Source of the DNA: Serpula lacrymans var. lacrymans S7.9 | Lineage: Eukaryota > Basidiomycota > Agaricomycetes > Boletales > Serpulaceae | Assembly: GCF_000218685.1 (NCBI RefSeq) | Contig: NW_006763292.1 | Location: 2,366,897-2,430,896 of the forward strand | Direction: 5' to 3' | DNA: 64,000 nt | Shown: in pieces, positions 53,372-64,000 of the stretch | Layout: each line of letters starts with the position of its first letter | Numbering within the stretch: position 1 is the first letter of the stretch | Notes under the pieces: model-generated | The model's database searches: none | Seen by the model: the letters and a program-made list of their open reading frames with translations, nothing else | Told to the model about the DNA's origin: nothing | Position numbers and translations under genes: made by a program

Positions 53372-54799
53372 ATGCCAGCAAAGAAAGAGAACCCTATCCA
53401 CTCGCTGATTGCAGGTACAACAGCAGGGGCAGTTGAAGCGTAAGTACATCTCATTTGCACTTGCTATTTCGTCCGGCAATGCAGGAGCAATACAGACAGG
53501 GTGCTTAATAAATTTAGGAGGACAGATTCGTGACTTATCCAACTGAATTTGTGAAGACGCGCACCCAATTTGGTGGACAGGTACGCTGTCATCTACATCT
53601 ATATCTGTTCCCAGCTCCTGTCGCGTACGAGACCAAAACTGACATCACAACATCGTAGCGCGAAGGACCGTTGGCGATCGTTCGCGAAACGTTGCGTAGC
53701 AAAGGTATCGTGGGCCTTTATTCGGGCTGCTCAGCATTGGTCGTAGGAAACGCAACGAAGGCTGGTGTACGCTTTGTGAGCTATGACCATTTCAAGAGTT
53801 TGTTGGCAGACAAAGAGGTGAGCGTCACTTTGATAGTCTTACGAGTTGCAGTGAGATGTTGACATGATGTTGGCGTGGTTAGGGTAAAGTCAGCGCACCA
53901 AGAAGTCTTGTCGGTGCGTCGTGCAACTTGGCGCTGTACATCTTTCCTGCTGAGATTATTCCTTTGAATCTGCACTTTAGCTGGCCTGGGTGCCGGGATG
54001 ACAGAAGCCGTCATTGCAGTAACGCCTTCGGAGACCATCAAGTGCGTGAATTTGTCTATCATCCAGCCACCCAATCTAACTTTTTTGGTTTATGCACCCT
54101 AGGACTAAAATGATAGATGACGCCAAACGCCCAAACCCACAGTATCGAGGACTTGTACACGGCACAGCTTCAATCATACGACAAGAAGGATTCTTTGGTA
54201 TCTATCGCGGGCTGTTTCCTGTCGTACGTACCATCTCTCTCAACTGTTATGTAAAAACTTAAAAGTCCAAATTCACTTATATTCTACATAGATGATGCGA
54301 CAGGGTGCCAACTCTGCAGTTCGCTTCACCACCTATTCTACGCTTAAACAGTTCGTCCAGGGAACTGCCAGACCAGGACAACAACTACCAAGCGGTATTA
54401 CATTCGGAATTGGGGCTATTGCAGGTTTGGTTACGGTATACTCAACGCAACCATTAGAGTCAGTGGCTCCCATGCACTCATTTGCTATGAAGACTAACAC
54501 TAACCGGACGTATACTCTATCTGTTCAGTGTCATCAAAACGCGTATGCAATCCTTATCCGCGCGTCAACAGTACCGAAACTCGTTCCATTGTGGATACCG
54601 GATTCTAACCGAGGAAGGTGTTCTGCGTTTCTGGACTGGCACAACGCCTCGATTAGCGAGATTGATTGTGAGTACATCTGTCATCGGAGTCGTCCGTTGC
54701 CTGTGTTAACTTTCGGTTGCCTCGCAGATGAGTGGTGGTATCGTGTTTACGATCTACGAGAATATCATTAGTGTAATCGGCGGGCGAGAGCAAGAATAG
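53372..54799 (+). CDS. CTP1: Mitochondrial tricarboxylate (citrate) carrier
   Basis: Nine exons: 53372-53439, 53526-53580, 53659-53817, 53883-53913, 53981-54041, 54103-54223, 54292-54458, 54529-54667 and 54728-54799 (290 aa). Three mitochondrial-carrier repeats are marked by PTEFVKTR (about 28), PSETIKTK (about 120) and PLDVIKTR (about 219). Other family blocks are GLYSGCSALVVGNATKAGVR, GLFPVMMRQGANSAVRFTTY and GVLRFWTGTTPRLARL. The carrier exchanges citrate for malate or isocitrate across the inner mitochondrial membrane, supplying cytosolic acetyl-CoA. The length is normal for the family and no break is seen. Confidence 0.95.
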
Positions 54800-55018
54800 G
54801 TAAATGTTAGGGCGCGCGTGATTTATATATTCTGGTCAACCAGTATAGGGTGATTTTTGGATGATTTACTGCAAGTGAGCATGTTTTGCGCAAAGCTTTG
54901 GGATTTTACCTCTTCGACCGTTCCGAGGGATGCAGATGCTGGATTACAGGTTCCATGATAGTAATTTAGATTCCGACGTTTTGCCCCTTTCTAACGCTCA
55001 ATTTTCCCTTTCGTCAGA

Positions 55019-56743
55019 ATGGTTGTTGTTCAACCAGATAAGTACACGAACTGGAATCTATTGGATGAAGACAATCCCTTTGCGGCGTTTCACAGAAAGT
55101 TTTGGGGTAAGGATATGTCGTTTGACGGTCAATCAGAACGTGGAGCAGATAAATACGTTGTGGAGGAGATGAACGAAGCTCAGCTCGTTGAAGGTTGCCA
55201 TGTCATTCATGTCGACATTGACGCGCTGTGCACCAAACTCTGGGTCCGCGCTGAATATCTGCGTGTATATGAATATCTTCAGGCGGTGTATAATGGGCGA
55301 AAGAAACACGAAAGTGGCCTCACTGTTGTTCTGACAGGGCAACCAGGAATCGGTGAGTAATGGGATTTAATTTAACTTAGAGTGAGAATGTTCTTATGAG
55401 TGATCATGTGCAATAGGGAAGACCATGTTCTTGTACTATGCTCTTCATAGACTCCTGGGTGAGCGGCAACCAGTGTTATGGTATATGGGACAAGACAAGA
55501 CGATCTGCTCTTTGTACCCGAGGGCGTCCATGAAGTGCCAAGCAACTATCACTTTTCATCCTTCGGCACATCGTTCTGGGCCTTGGTTGATGCGGATACT
55601 AAATCAGGTGGTGTTCCGGAACTTTTTACTAAACGTTCTACAATTTTCGTTACATATGCTACACCGCCAGTTCAATCTCAATGGGCGAAGTGGCATAAAA
55701 GAACATCTGTCCGAACGATTATAATAAATCTGTGGACCAGGGGGGAGGGATTCACCGAGTGTGAGTTTGTTGTTGAATTTTTGTAGTGTCCACATCACTT
55801 ACCTTTGGTCACCGCATTAAAAAGAACTGCATCACATGAACCCCCCTCTAAATCGGGGCTATGTGGACGAGATTTTTTATCGCTACGGTCCGACCCCTCG
55901 TCTTTGCATCAAATTTATCATAAACCCTGAGAGTCTTGAAGATTATGACCTCACTCTCGAAGAGTCATTCGATACCATCAAAATGGACAGTCCGGCTGGG
56001 CTCATTGACGGGGCCAGGGTCTTAAGGATGGATTCCCTTTCACACAAAATATGTCTAGTTCACCGTGTCGATTGGAACAATGTGCGAGAACTGACTATGT
56101 GATATGTGATGTCGAGGCTGGCAAATCAGTTCAGAAATCGTGATCGGACAAAACAAATCGAACTTTACCATTATCTTTCTGCTGTGGCGAGTTCCAGGGG
56201 GGTGGCTGGGTTTATGTATGAGGCTTATGGGCAGAATCGTTTGATCGAGGAGAGAGGCACAAATCTCAGGCTGCTCCAATGGTGCGACTTACAGCAGGCC
56301 GAGAGAGTCGATGGTTGTTGTGTCATACTTCCCTGGAAAATGCCGATTTCGAGGGGAGGCGCTTGGATTGCCTGAAGCAATCAATAGATATCACGATTAA
56401 ACCAAAGCGATACTTTGACTACCCATCATTTCGGAGTCCTTCCTCTCTGACGGAAGGTACCCTGTATGTGCCCTCTAAGAAGAACCAGGCAACCTTGGAT
56501 TCTTTTCTTTTCCAGGATGGATTACTATACATATTCCAATTCACCATTGCTGAAACTAATAGCATGTCGCCCCTCATTTCCACCAATATAGCCCCGAACA
56601 AGAGGGACTGGCATTTTGTTTGTTGTTCCAGTGGGGCATACCTTGAGCGTTCCATATTCCCTTGTGTGGGGTTTTACACCCTATATGACAGAGTTGGATT
56701 TGACGCCTACAACTACTCGCTATATTGGTATCGCTTGAGGTGA
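55019..56743 (+). pseudogene. CRN/RHS-like P-loop protein with C-terminal nuclease-like region, frame break in exon 2
   Basis: Exon 1, 55019-55352, ends in the Walker A motif, which completes across the intron: TGQPGIG-KT (exon 2 from 55417). It reads LWVRAEYLRVYEYLQAVYNG then YALHRLLGERQPVLWYM. At about 55485-55500 the conserved sequence jumps from frame 0 to frame 2, continuing RQDDLLFVPEGVHEVPSNYH. Later exons give YGPTPRLCIKFI, QIELYHYLSAVASSRGVAGF and the C-terminal LYIFQFTIAETNSM block. This is the architecture of Agaricomycete proteins related to Crinkler/RHS families (P-loop NTPase plus PD-(D/E)XK-like region), found in multigene families near repeats. The break may be a real mutation or a base error. 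Confidence 0.65.
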
Positions 56744-56910
56744 GTCTTTGCGTGTAATGCATGTGGGAACAGAATGTATTGATGAGTAGTATGACGTGAC
56801 AGCACAAGGATAGGTACAGGCTAGTCCTTGAGGGGGTGTGTTGGAATAGTCAAGGTCAAAGCCTGTTAGCCTTGTTAGACAACATACATCATGAGTTGAC
56901 ATTAGTACAA

Positions 56911-56985
56911 AGGGCTGGTAGATCAGTTGGTTAGAGCACCACCATATATAGGCAGAGGTCCTGGGTTCAATCCCTGGCTGGTACA
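56911..56985 (+). repeat. tRNA-like sequence, probable SINE head or tRNA relic
   Basis: Has an A-box-like TAGATCAGTTGGTTAGAGC and a good B box GGTTCAATCCC at tRNA spacing. The acceptor stem does not pair (GGGCTGG against CTGGTAC) and the D stem has a mismatch. It is therefore not a functional tRNA gene by inspection. A tRNA-derived SINE 5' end or a decayed tRNA fits better. Confidence 0.4.
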
Positions 56986-57046
56986 CTTTGCTTTTATGCA
57001 CTCCCTGTGATCAGGTGGCTATGTGAGGTCACATGGCTAAATCCAA

Positions 57047-57383
57047 TATAGTAATAAATCTAAGTGAAACTCAGCTGCTGCCCGAGAGTGAAACTACAAT
57101 AGATGTTAGTTCAAGGTGATCTCTAATAAATGTAATGTAACATACCTCAGCTGCTGCCCGAGAGGCTATAGAAACAATTGAAGTATATCTATACTGAACC
57201 CCCTACTACTTATAGTCGGAGGTGTTACTCGCTACAGTATAATGACTCCTAGAAGTACAATTGTGCTTCTAGGCAATTGTACTTCTAGGAGAACAATGGT
57301 GACTCCATGGAGTGGTGGCTATGCTCCATAGAGAACAATGGCTGCTTTAGCAGAGACCAGGTTTATCCTGTTTTGTCATATAA
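57047..57383 (-). mobile_element. Solo copia-family LTR, near target duplication TATAG/TATAA
   Basis: The LTR at 57052-57378 reads on the minus strand from TGACAAAACAGG to TTTATTA. It is the long form and contains an extra duplicated CTTCTAGG-AATTGTACTT unit. The flanks TATAG (57047-57051) and TATAA (57379-57383) differ by one base. Confidence 0.78.
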
Positions 57384-57518
57384 TACCAAGGTATCAAAAG
57401 AAGAGGGAGCGAAGGTGCTATGTGTAGGTTATTGTTGGCTGGAAGCCTGTGACAGGCTCCCCCACTACGGTATCTAGAAATAAAGGGACAGTGGTCCAAA
57501 AGGTTGCAAGCAAGCCGC

Positions 57519-57655
57519 ATAGCCACCACTCCATAGAGTCATTATACCTTAGCAAGTAGCACCTCCAACTATAAGTAGTAGGGGGTTTAGTATAGGAATA
57601 GCTCAGTTGTTTCTATAGCCTTTTAGGCAGCACTGAGTTTCACTTAGATTTATTA
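57519..57655 (+). repeat. Copia-family LTR fragment, opposite orientation
   Basis: Plus-strand 3' part of the short-form copia LTR, from AGTCATTATACCTTAGCAAG to TTAGATTTATTA at 57655. Its 5' half is missing. Confidence 0.75.
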
Positions 57656-58271
57656 ATTATTTCATTTGGTTTCTCTCACATGGTTTTTTGCATCTTAACT
57701 TCCTGGTAGATCACATTCAGGTTGAATCTTAAGTCAAGCCCTTTGGCCAAGCTTGCCTTTAGCAACAGTATGTATTAATCTGAGCTCATCATCGGGTGGG
57801 ATAAGAAGGTTTTCACACATTCAATTGGCATAAGGCAGCATAGAGAGAGAGAAGAGAGGACTTAGCAAACAAAAGAGAGACTTGACACTACTATACATTT
57901 AAGTTTAGGCTACTGTAATATTCCTCCAAATTAATGTTTGATGGACATGGTCCTTAATTATGGAACAAACTTGTCTGTTATGATTGGCTTCCGAGCCTTT
58001 GATTGTAATTTGGCTCTAAGGATATGTTACCATTGGTCTTTCTAGTCTCTGATCCTTGGCAAGGACAGGTTTTATGGGTGTATAGTCTCCTCAGATGATA
58101 GGACCAAGGACTTCCTTTATTGATGATAGCAGGAAAATGTAGAGTAGATTCAACTTGTCCTATGCTACAGTTATACAGGGGTTTATATACTGAATAGGTA
58201 GTTGTTTGGATAGTCAACATCAATTGATGCATTAAGTAGGGTGGAATGGGTGTATATTAAAACTGTGACCT
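57656..58271. other. Repeat-rich region, no gene assigned
   Basis: 616 bp with a CTATTCA-GTATATAAACCCC TATA-like box on the minus strand (about 58180) and no coding sequence. Possibly LTR sequence of a further family, not delimited. Confidence 0.3.
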
Positions 58272-58960
58272 TCAGAAAAGCAGAGTTTGGAGTGCAAAGA
58301 TGAAGTGGAGAGTGGAATAGAGTACGAGGTTGGGGATTCACTAAGCCCGTATGCTAGACCCTTCTGTGGACCTTGGTCCCTAACTTGTTGGAGTGAACAG
58401 GTGAGAGTAGAGGATGAAAGGTGGAGTGGAGTAAAGGTCCCTCGGAGAAAGACTGGAAAACCTAAAAAGGGACTTGAATAAAAGTGAGTGAAACTAGTTG
58501 ATATTTGAACTGCATGAATGGAGTACAGGAGCTATAATTTATATACTATTGGAGGGATGGGAGTTTGTAAGGAGTAACCTGTAATGTATGTATGGAGTTC
58601 CATGCAGACAACTATCTAGCAATGGGAAATTATATGTGGGAGGAGTGTACCATAAGGTCTAAACTACAGAGTTTATGAGGAATATGAGAACATGCAGAGG
58701 AAAAATATGGCAGACTAGAAGTCCGGTGCAGAAGTATTGGAGCAGATATCCAGAGTACCATGTGGAGGTGGGGTACAGGGTTATGCCAAATGGCAGAACA
58801 CAAGTAGCATAATCCCAAGAGTACCAAAAATCTAGGGGTTTGGACTTGAGAATTTGTTCTCTTTGGAATTCTGGAGCTATGCCTTTTGGGATGGATATGA
58901 CAGTGCAGGAACAAAATAAGGCAGGCTGAAAGTCTAGTCCTTTATTTTTGACTCGTTTAG
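58272..58960 (-). repeat. Family D LTR, second copy
   Basis: On the minus strand it matches 29740-30235 joined directly to 38450-38575. Shared blocks include ACCTTATGGTACACTCCTC, TAGTATATAA and GGACCTTTACTCCACTC. This copy lacks the copia insertion and shows the uninterrupted sequence. Confidence 0.7.
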
Positions 58961-60079
58961 TGGATGGGGGAAATACTCATAATAAACAGCAAGGGAGAGG
59001 GGAACAGTGTCCGCTTCAGGAGGTGTGGTTGAGTCTGGAATCTTTAGTAAAATCACTGTACTACTGTCTCATATATTATATAGAAAATATTTACAAAATG
59101 ATCATGCTCAAGGCAGGCAACATAAAGAGAATATTTTGTAGATAATATTTATAAAATTATCCAAGGATCCACTCTAAATTGCATTATCATTGATCCTAAG
59201 CATTTATTATGAAACATTTCAAACTCATATCTTCCTTATATTCAACCCTTATCCACAGCATTTTTTTGAAATTATTTCTAATTATCTTCCAGACTGTTTT
59301 TGTTCTTGAACTGCAGCTTTGATTCACAATAAAAGCTGCAGTCCAATGATAAACATGTCATGTGTGACATAATTCCTTGTGTGACAATTTTCTTGAAACT
59401 TGATTGAATCCTGCCAGCTGAGTTGTTCCAAATCTTATCTAAATGTTTGTTGCCATTACACCATCATCATGGTGAATGGTTCTACCGTTACCCTGTTCCT
59501 TACCATCACCTCAAATCTTCACAATGACTCCCTCATCCCAGCTTTGATAGTTCCCAAATGCCAAACCACAAGCAGCTGTGGTAAGGTGTCCTTGCGTACA
59601 CCACTGGTACCAATTATTCCCCCACCACTGAAACCACCTAGCAAATGAATAGTGCCAACAAAGGCTTTGACACCAATGTCAGCTTTTGATCCCCCCAGTA
59701 ATTATTTCTAATCAATTTTTACAGGAATTTCTGTGTTATCAAATAGTGTGCAAACAATCTAGCTTAATGGCACCAGTGATAATTCATGCAGTATTGGAAC
59801 AAATTGGCGGTGTATGGAAAATAGTTTTGTTTATTCTCTCTCTAGCCTAAAATTGTTCTGATTTTATTCCAGGTTTATACAGAGAGGTCAGAATAAAAGA
59901 TACATATATTGATTTACTATCTACATTTTATTTACTGACTATACATCTAGAAACTAGCAGCTTCCATGGTGGATTAAAGAGATTCCTGGTATTACATTTT
60001 CAGGCATTACTTTCGAGTTTTTTTTGCAGTACTTTGTAGCTCTCATTTCACATTTTCTAGTGATACCTACATGTTTTTA
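58961..60079. other. AT-rich repeat region, no gene assigned
   Basis: No domain, LTR end or spliced gene could be supported over 1.1 kb. Short frames (for example 59400-59648) look like chance. Confidence 0.3.
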
Positions 60080-61323
60080 TAGCTTACAGATAATTCACAC
60101 ACTGTGCCATGTGCGGCACTTTCCATTCTGTTCAAAACTCCACTTTCTCACGCTGTGCTGCCTTTCTGTATTTTTAGCTACAAGACTCTCACACAGTGGA
60201 GCTGATCACACGGGCTGTGCCCTATGGCATCATCAGCCACTGCCTTCATCAACTGTGTAGTACACATATACAAATAGTCTGTAGTAGTATATATACCCCA
60301 ACAGATCAAGGAGACTCCTCAGCAAGTCCTCCTGTTGATTACCCACAACCAACTTGATCTCATTTAAGGGGTAACCACTCCCACTCACTTCACTACTGCT
60401 TGTCTGAGTTGTGCGCCAGAGTATACAAACTCTTGGTTGTTACATTAGGACTCGCTCTCTTACTCTCTTGCACTTTGTGCAAACCCAGACCACAGGGTTA
60501 AGTGGACGTCTTTCAAACAGTAAGACTTTGGTGCCAGACGGTGTTGAGCTTTTGCTAGCTGCAGAAACAAAGTGTGTTCCCCAATCCTGCAGGCAAGCTC
60601 CTCAGGACGGGGTTCTAGAAAGAATTGAACAATTATACACGACCCCAGTGTTAAAGGGAGTACTTTAGCTCAGCAGTTGGTGTGGAACCACTGTTGATTA
60701 GATTAAGACACAGAAAACTTCTCCTTTGTTTTCCTCTGACCAGGCCAGGCACTTGCCTCCGCCAGTCTGGAGTAGGGTTGACAGCTTAATAAGCGGACCA
60801 CCCCCTGACAATCATTTGGACCAAGGTTTTGTACTATAGCTTTATGTATTTTTTTAAATACTATAGTGTGGGTAGTCAGAGATTGAGATTCAATACTTAG
60901 CTGGGAAGAGGTAGATCTGCAGATAGCAAGCGGGGACCCCCAGTTATGATTTTTTTACATTTACAAACAGAACAAGTCAACATGTTGTCACAACAACAAC
61001 CCGATGTCAACACTCTGTTGCACAACATGCGTGCACAGATCCTGTTGTTGACTACGCAGCTTTCTGAGATTCAGGAATACCCCGCTGAACCAACGGTTGA
61101 GCAAAAATTTAATAAAAAAGTCGAGATTGTTGCTGACCCCAGCGCTTTCAAAGGAAACCAGGCTCGATTTGCTGAATGGTGGATCAAGCTCCAAATTTGG
61201 ATCAAGGCAAACTGGGATGTGTTTGCCAATGACTTTGAGATAGCAACAGCTGTGCTATCAAGACTAAAAGGATTTGTGGCGTGTCAATACACCCAACATC
61301 GGGAAAACATGATTTTACTATAA
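60080..61323 (+). mobile_element. Truncated gypsy element: 5' LTR, PBS, leader and gag fragment
   Basis: LTR from about 60080 (first about 70 bp missing) to 60444 (GGTTGTTACA), with TATATATA at about 60290 and AGCAAGTCCT at 60321-60330. The PBS AGGACTCGCT at 60447-60456 is two bases past the LTR. A leader shared with 11577-12080 follows (CACTTGCCTCCGCCAGTCTGG, GACCACCCCCTGACAA). Gag starts at about 60946. Sequence similarity is lost after 61323. Confidence 0.78.
60946..61323 (+). pseudogene. Gypsy gag N-terminal fragment
   Basis: 125-codon frame. Most likely start MLSQQQPDVNTLLHNMRAQI (60982). It contains a coiled-coil-like segment and the retrotransposon-gag entry KVEIVADPSAFKGNQARFAE, WWIKLQIWIKANWDVFANDF. 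It ends at a stop after TQHRENMILL, before the capsid core, and no pol follows. Full-length gag in this family would be several hundred residues. Confidence 0.75.
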
Positions 61324-62227
61324 CTGGATATATTTGGATATAATTGGGTAATAGACCAAATATAGCATTTGTGGCAAATAGTGCACTATATATTGGTATA
61401 GAAGCCACTGTGCTGCATTTATAGTACCATTATTGCAATGAAAGCAATCCAAAGCCAACTAGATCAGCTCAAAAGTAATTAATAGTTTAATTGTAGAATT
61501 CAAGTGATTATACTACAACAAATGAGGACCTGACTTGTGGTGCTTATATTGCATGCCAAAATCAGCAATACCAAAGCCTATCTAGCAAATCCAATGTGGG
61601 CCATTATCAGAGTATTTGAGCATGTGAGCTGGAATCACAAAAAGTATTAGTACAGACCTGTAAGTCTAGTTAATGTCCAGTATATTGTTTGGCTGATACT
61701 GCTAAAATTCCAGGTGGGTATGATATATTAGCACTTTGTGTCTTTGTGTCCTTCTATCACAGATAACATTAATAGTACTGCCAATGGTATGTCCTCAGCA
61801 TGCCTGATCCATTTTAAAGGCTTCAGTTGTGCAGATCTGTAACACGAAGGCTGCAGAAACATATATTTGGCATTGCAGCCTCACAGGTGAGTAGACAGGA
61901 GTATGAGACATCCCGCTCGCTGTTTCGATGGCAGGACAGTTGCACCTTGCACCCCTGCCACACAACACCAAGACCGTGAGTAACTTCCCTCCAGCTATGC
62001 ACAATAACTCAGACCACAACAACAGTCTTCATAGCATTTCTGTCTTTGGCTTAAAATGCACTGGAGCTTATACTTTGCTTTAATATTAGCTAGGACTTTT
62101 CTTTTTTTTCCTGTTTTGAGCAATGTTGTGCAATCACCTATGGTTATTTGGCCAAATAGCCATCTGTCTATATTTGTTTGTTTGGGCTTTTGTTTATGCT
62201 AACAGTCTACGTGTCAGGTCATTGTGT
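61324..62227. other. No gene assigned
   Basis: About 900 bp of AT-rich sequence between the broken gag and a solo LTR. No coding or repeat feature could be delimited. Confidence 0.3.
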
Positions 62228-62648
62228 CTTGCTGTTACAATAACACATTTTTGGACCTTTAACTTTCATTCTCCTCTTTAACTTTTACTGTAGTTTTCAC
62301 ACTTTGTGCCATGCGGCACTTTCCTTTTGTTCAAACTCCTCTTTCTCGCGCTGCACTGCCTTTATTCTTATTTTAGCTACAAGTCTCTCACACAGTGGAG
62401 CTGGTCACACGGGCTGCGCACTGTGACATCATCAGCCACTGCTTTATCAACTGTATAGTACAACATGTACAAATGACCTGTAGCAGTATATATACCTCAA
62501 TAGATCCAGGAGACTCCTCAGCGAGTCCTCCTGTTGTTTACCCACAACTAACTTGATCCTATCCTAAAGGTAACCACTCCCCTCACTACCTTTATAGTTA
62601 GTTCTAGTTGTGCACCAGAGTATACAAACTCTAGGTTGTTACACTTGC
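62228..62648 (+). mobile_element. Solo gypsy LTR with target duplication CTTGC
   Basis: The LTR at 62233-62643 (411 bp), TGTTACAATAAC to GGTTGTTACA, is flanked by CTTGC at 62228-62232 and 62644-62648. It contains the TATATATAC box and AGCGAGTCCT. The perfect duplication shows it is a separate insertion, not the 3' LTR of the gag-bearing element before it. Confidence 0.9.
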
Positions 62649-62725
62649 TTCCTTTTTGGTTGTTTCTTGCTTTTTGATTGGCTGTTCTTTCCCTTATAAT
62701 TGTCTACATTGTTTAACATCTCATC

Positions 62726-63452
62726 ATGACAACTAGGGTAACTTGTTCCACTGTGCAAAAGACAAAGAAAAAGGTTGCTAAAAGAATCTCCAGAACTCCA
62801 TTGAAGACACCATCTCCTCTATCAATGCACCCCACTGCAAGGAAGCAGGTATTTTCTCTTTTATGCTTGGAGTTATATTTTGAAGAAAACATCTGATGTT
62901 ATGCAACCATGGAAAAATGACATCTTCAGAACGCACTTTCAATATCAGTGGTGGGGACCTAAAAGTGAAGGAAGAAAATATGATAAGAAAAACAACCCAT
63001 ATCTCCATAACACCCCTGCACTTGCCCTGGTAGTATGCTCAGTAAGGTTTTTCTCACTCTTTTATTCATAAATTTAATTGTATATTTAGTTGAATGTGCT
63101 TTACTTGGCACTATCAATAATATAATGATAGAATTCTCTGAGAATTCATTTGCTCCAAAGGTACTGTACCTTTTGTTTTCTGGTTATTTTATATACTTAT
63201 CTCATTTAATTCATAGATGGGAGCATTATATGAATCTAATTCAAGAGTTCAGGGAATAATCCCCAACATATCTGGTAAGCATGTTTGGTGATATTGAAGA
63301 GTTTATATGGTGAATTATTTGCTCTAATTTTTTTCTTTTCTTTCTCTCATATTTTGCAGGGGTGGTCCTAGTACTTTGGCTTTTTCTGAATCCTCCTATC
63401 TCATATTTGACTTTAATCCATTAAAGGAGGCAGCCAGGATTTTTAAGCAATA
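62726..63452 (+). other. Possible multi-exon gene remnant, unrecognised
   Basis: Splice-like blocks: 62726-62848 (MTTRVTCSTVQKTKKKVAKR onward), about 62886-63041 (MQPWKNDIFRTHFQYQWWG, NTPALALVVCS), ECALLGTINNIMIEF before 63160, MGALYESNSRVQGIIPNISG at about 63217-63276, then GVVLVLWLFLNPP to a stop. Each block ends at a good GT, but one junction is out of phase. The gene is either decayed or mis-spliced here. I do not recognise the family; it may belong to a repeat. Confidence 0.35.
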
Positions 63453-63533
63453 ATCTCATATACTTATAGTGGTCATTTGTATATTATTGATATTTTGACT
63501 GTTTTTACATTTTAAAAATGAGTGGAAGTGATA

Positions 63534-63679
63534 TGTAACAACCAAGAGTTTGTTACTCTGGCACACAACTCAGACAAGCTATAGAGATGGTGATGAGGGA
63601 GTGGTTACCCCTTAAGTTTCAACAAGTTAGTTGTGAGGATACAACAGGAGGACTCGCTGAGGAGTCTCCTGGATCTATT
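63534..63679 (-). repeat. Gypsy LTR fragment, minus orientation, cut by the next LTR
   Basis: The minus strand reads the 3' third of the gypsy LTR, from GGAGACTCCTCAGCGAGTCC to TTGGTTGTTACA at 63534. It stops exactly where another LTR of the same family begins (63680). Confidence 0.8.
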
Positions 63680-64000
63680 TGTTACGATAAACACAACTTT
63701 CGGACCTTTCCTTTAATTTTCATTCTCCGCTTTAACCTTTTACTATAGTTTACACTCCGTGCCATACAGCACTTTCCTTTTTCATTCTAACTCCACCTTC
63801 TCATGCAGTGCTGCCTTTATTCTTCTTTTAGACTCAAACTCTCTCATGCAGTGGAGCTGGTCACACGGGCTGCACCCTCTGACATCATCAGCCACTGCCT
63901 TTATTGACTGTACAGTACATAGGTACAAACACTCTGTATTAGTATAAATACCACAATAGATCAAGGAGACTCCTCAGCGAGTCCTCCTGTTGTTAACCAA
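63680..64000 (+). repeat. Gypsy-family LTR, running off the window
   Basis: Starts TGTTACGATAAACAC and proceeds through the TAGTATAAATACC box (about 63940) and AGCGAGTCCTCC (about 63976) to the window end. It is inserted within, and opposite to, the fragment at 63534-63679, so the remainder of that fragment should lie beyond 64000. Confidence 0.8.

Noticed and set aside
56911..56985. Functional tRNA gene
   Set aside because: Acceptor stem does not pair and the D stem is mismatched, so it is listed as a tRNA-like relic.
62228..62648. 3' LTR of the gag-bearing gypsy element at 60.1 kb
   Set aside because: It has its own perfect CTTGC target duplication, so it is an independent solo LTR.

Overview
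The window is nuclear DNA of a filamentous basidiomycete, most likely a mushroom-forming Agaricomycete. The genes are cut by many short GT-AG introns (about 40-65 bp, with micro-exons). The gene set is fungal: complex I LYR subunit, ADE13, KRE6/SKN1, HEM4, CTP1, a Kin4-like kinase with a KA1 tail. Several families are typical of basidiomycetes: DUF6533 and DUF6534 membrane proteins and a CRN/RHS-like P-loop protein. All gene models below were built by hand from splice signals, phase and family resemblance.

Layout. 1-4.4 kb: 3' end of a giant DUF3638/DUF3645 gene, then a divergent pair, NDUFA6-like (-) and PP28/PDAP1-like (+). 4.8-12.8 kb: a decayed Ty1/copia element on the minus strand (copia A), bounded by a 5-bp duplication and containing three further LTR insertions. 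13.5-26.2 kb: a rearranged segmental duplication: DUF6534 gene, putative glycosyltransferase, PPR-tail fragment, DUF6533 gene, second PPR-tail fragment, frameshifted DUF6534 copy, glycosyltransferase fragment, then the intact PPR gene. 26.4-27.4 kb: an SR splicing factor. 27.7-38.6 kb: a foldback MITE, LTR relics, and a second copia element (copia B, plus strand) inserted inside another LTR and itself holding at least three LTR-type insertions.

38.9-54.8 kb is a gene-dense housekeeping block: ADE13, Kin4-like kinase, a likely domesticated integrase zinc-finger gene, a 19-exon KRE6/SKN1 gene, HEM4, a conserved small protein, and CTP1. 55.0-56.7 kb is a CRN/RHS-like gene with a frame break. From 56.9 kb to the end the DNA is again repeat-dominated: a tRNA-like sequence, copia-family LTRs, a long LTR, a truncated gypsy element with a gag fragment, and several solo or nested LTRs.

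The strongest signals beyond ordinary genes are in the mobile DNA: a gypsy family whose primer-binding site looks self-complementary (Tf1-like); a copia family primed at the anticodon arm of initiator tRNA-Met, with TG...TA ends and an altered integrase active site; and a 1.81-kb LTR-like element, present twice, carrying an uncharacterised ORF of about 180 codons.
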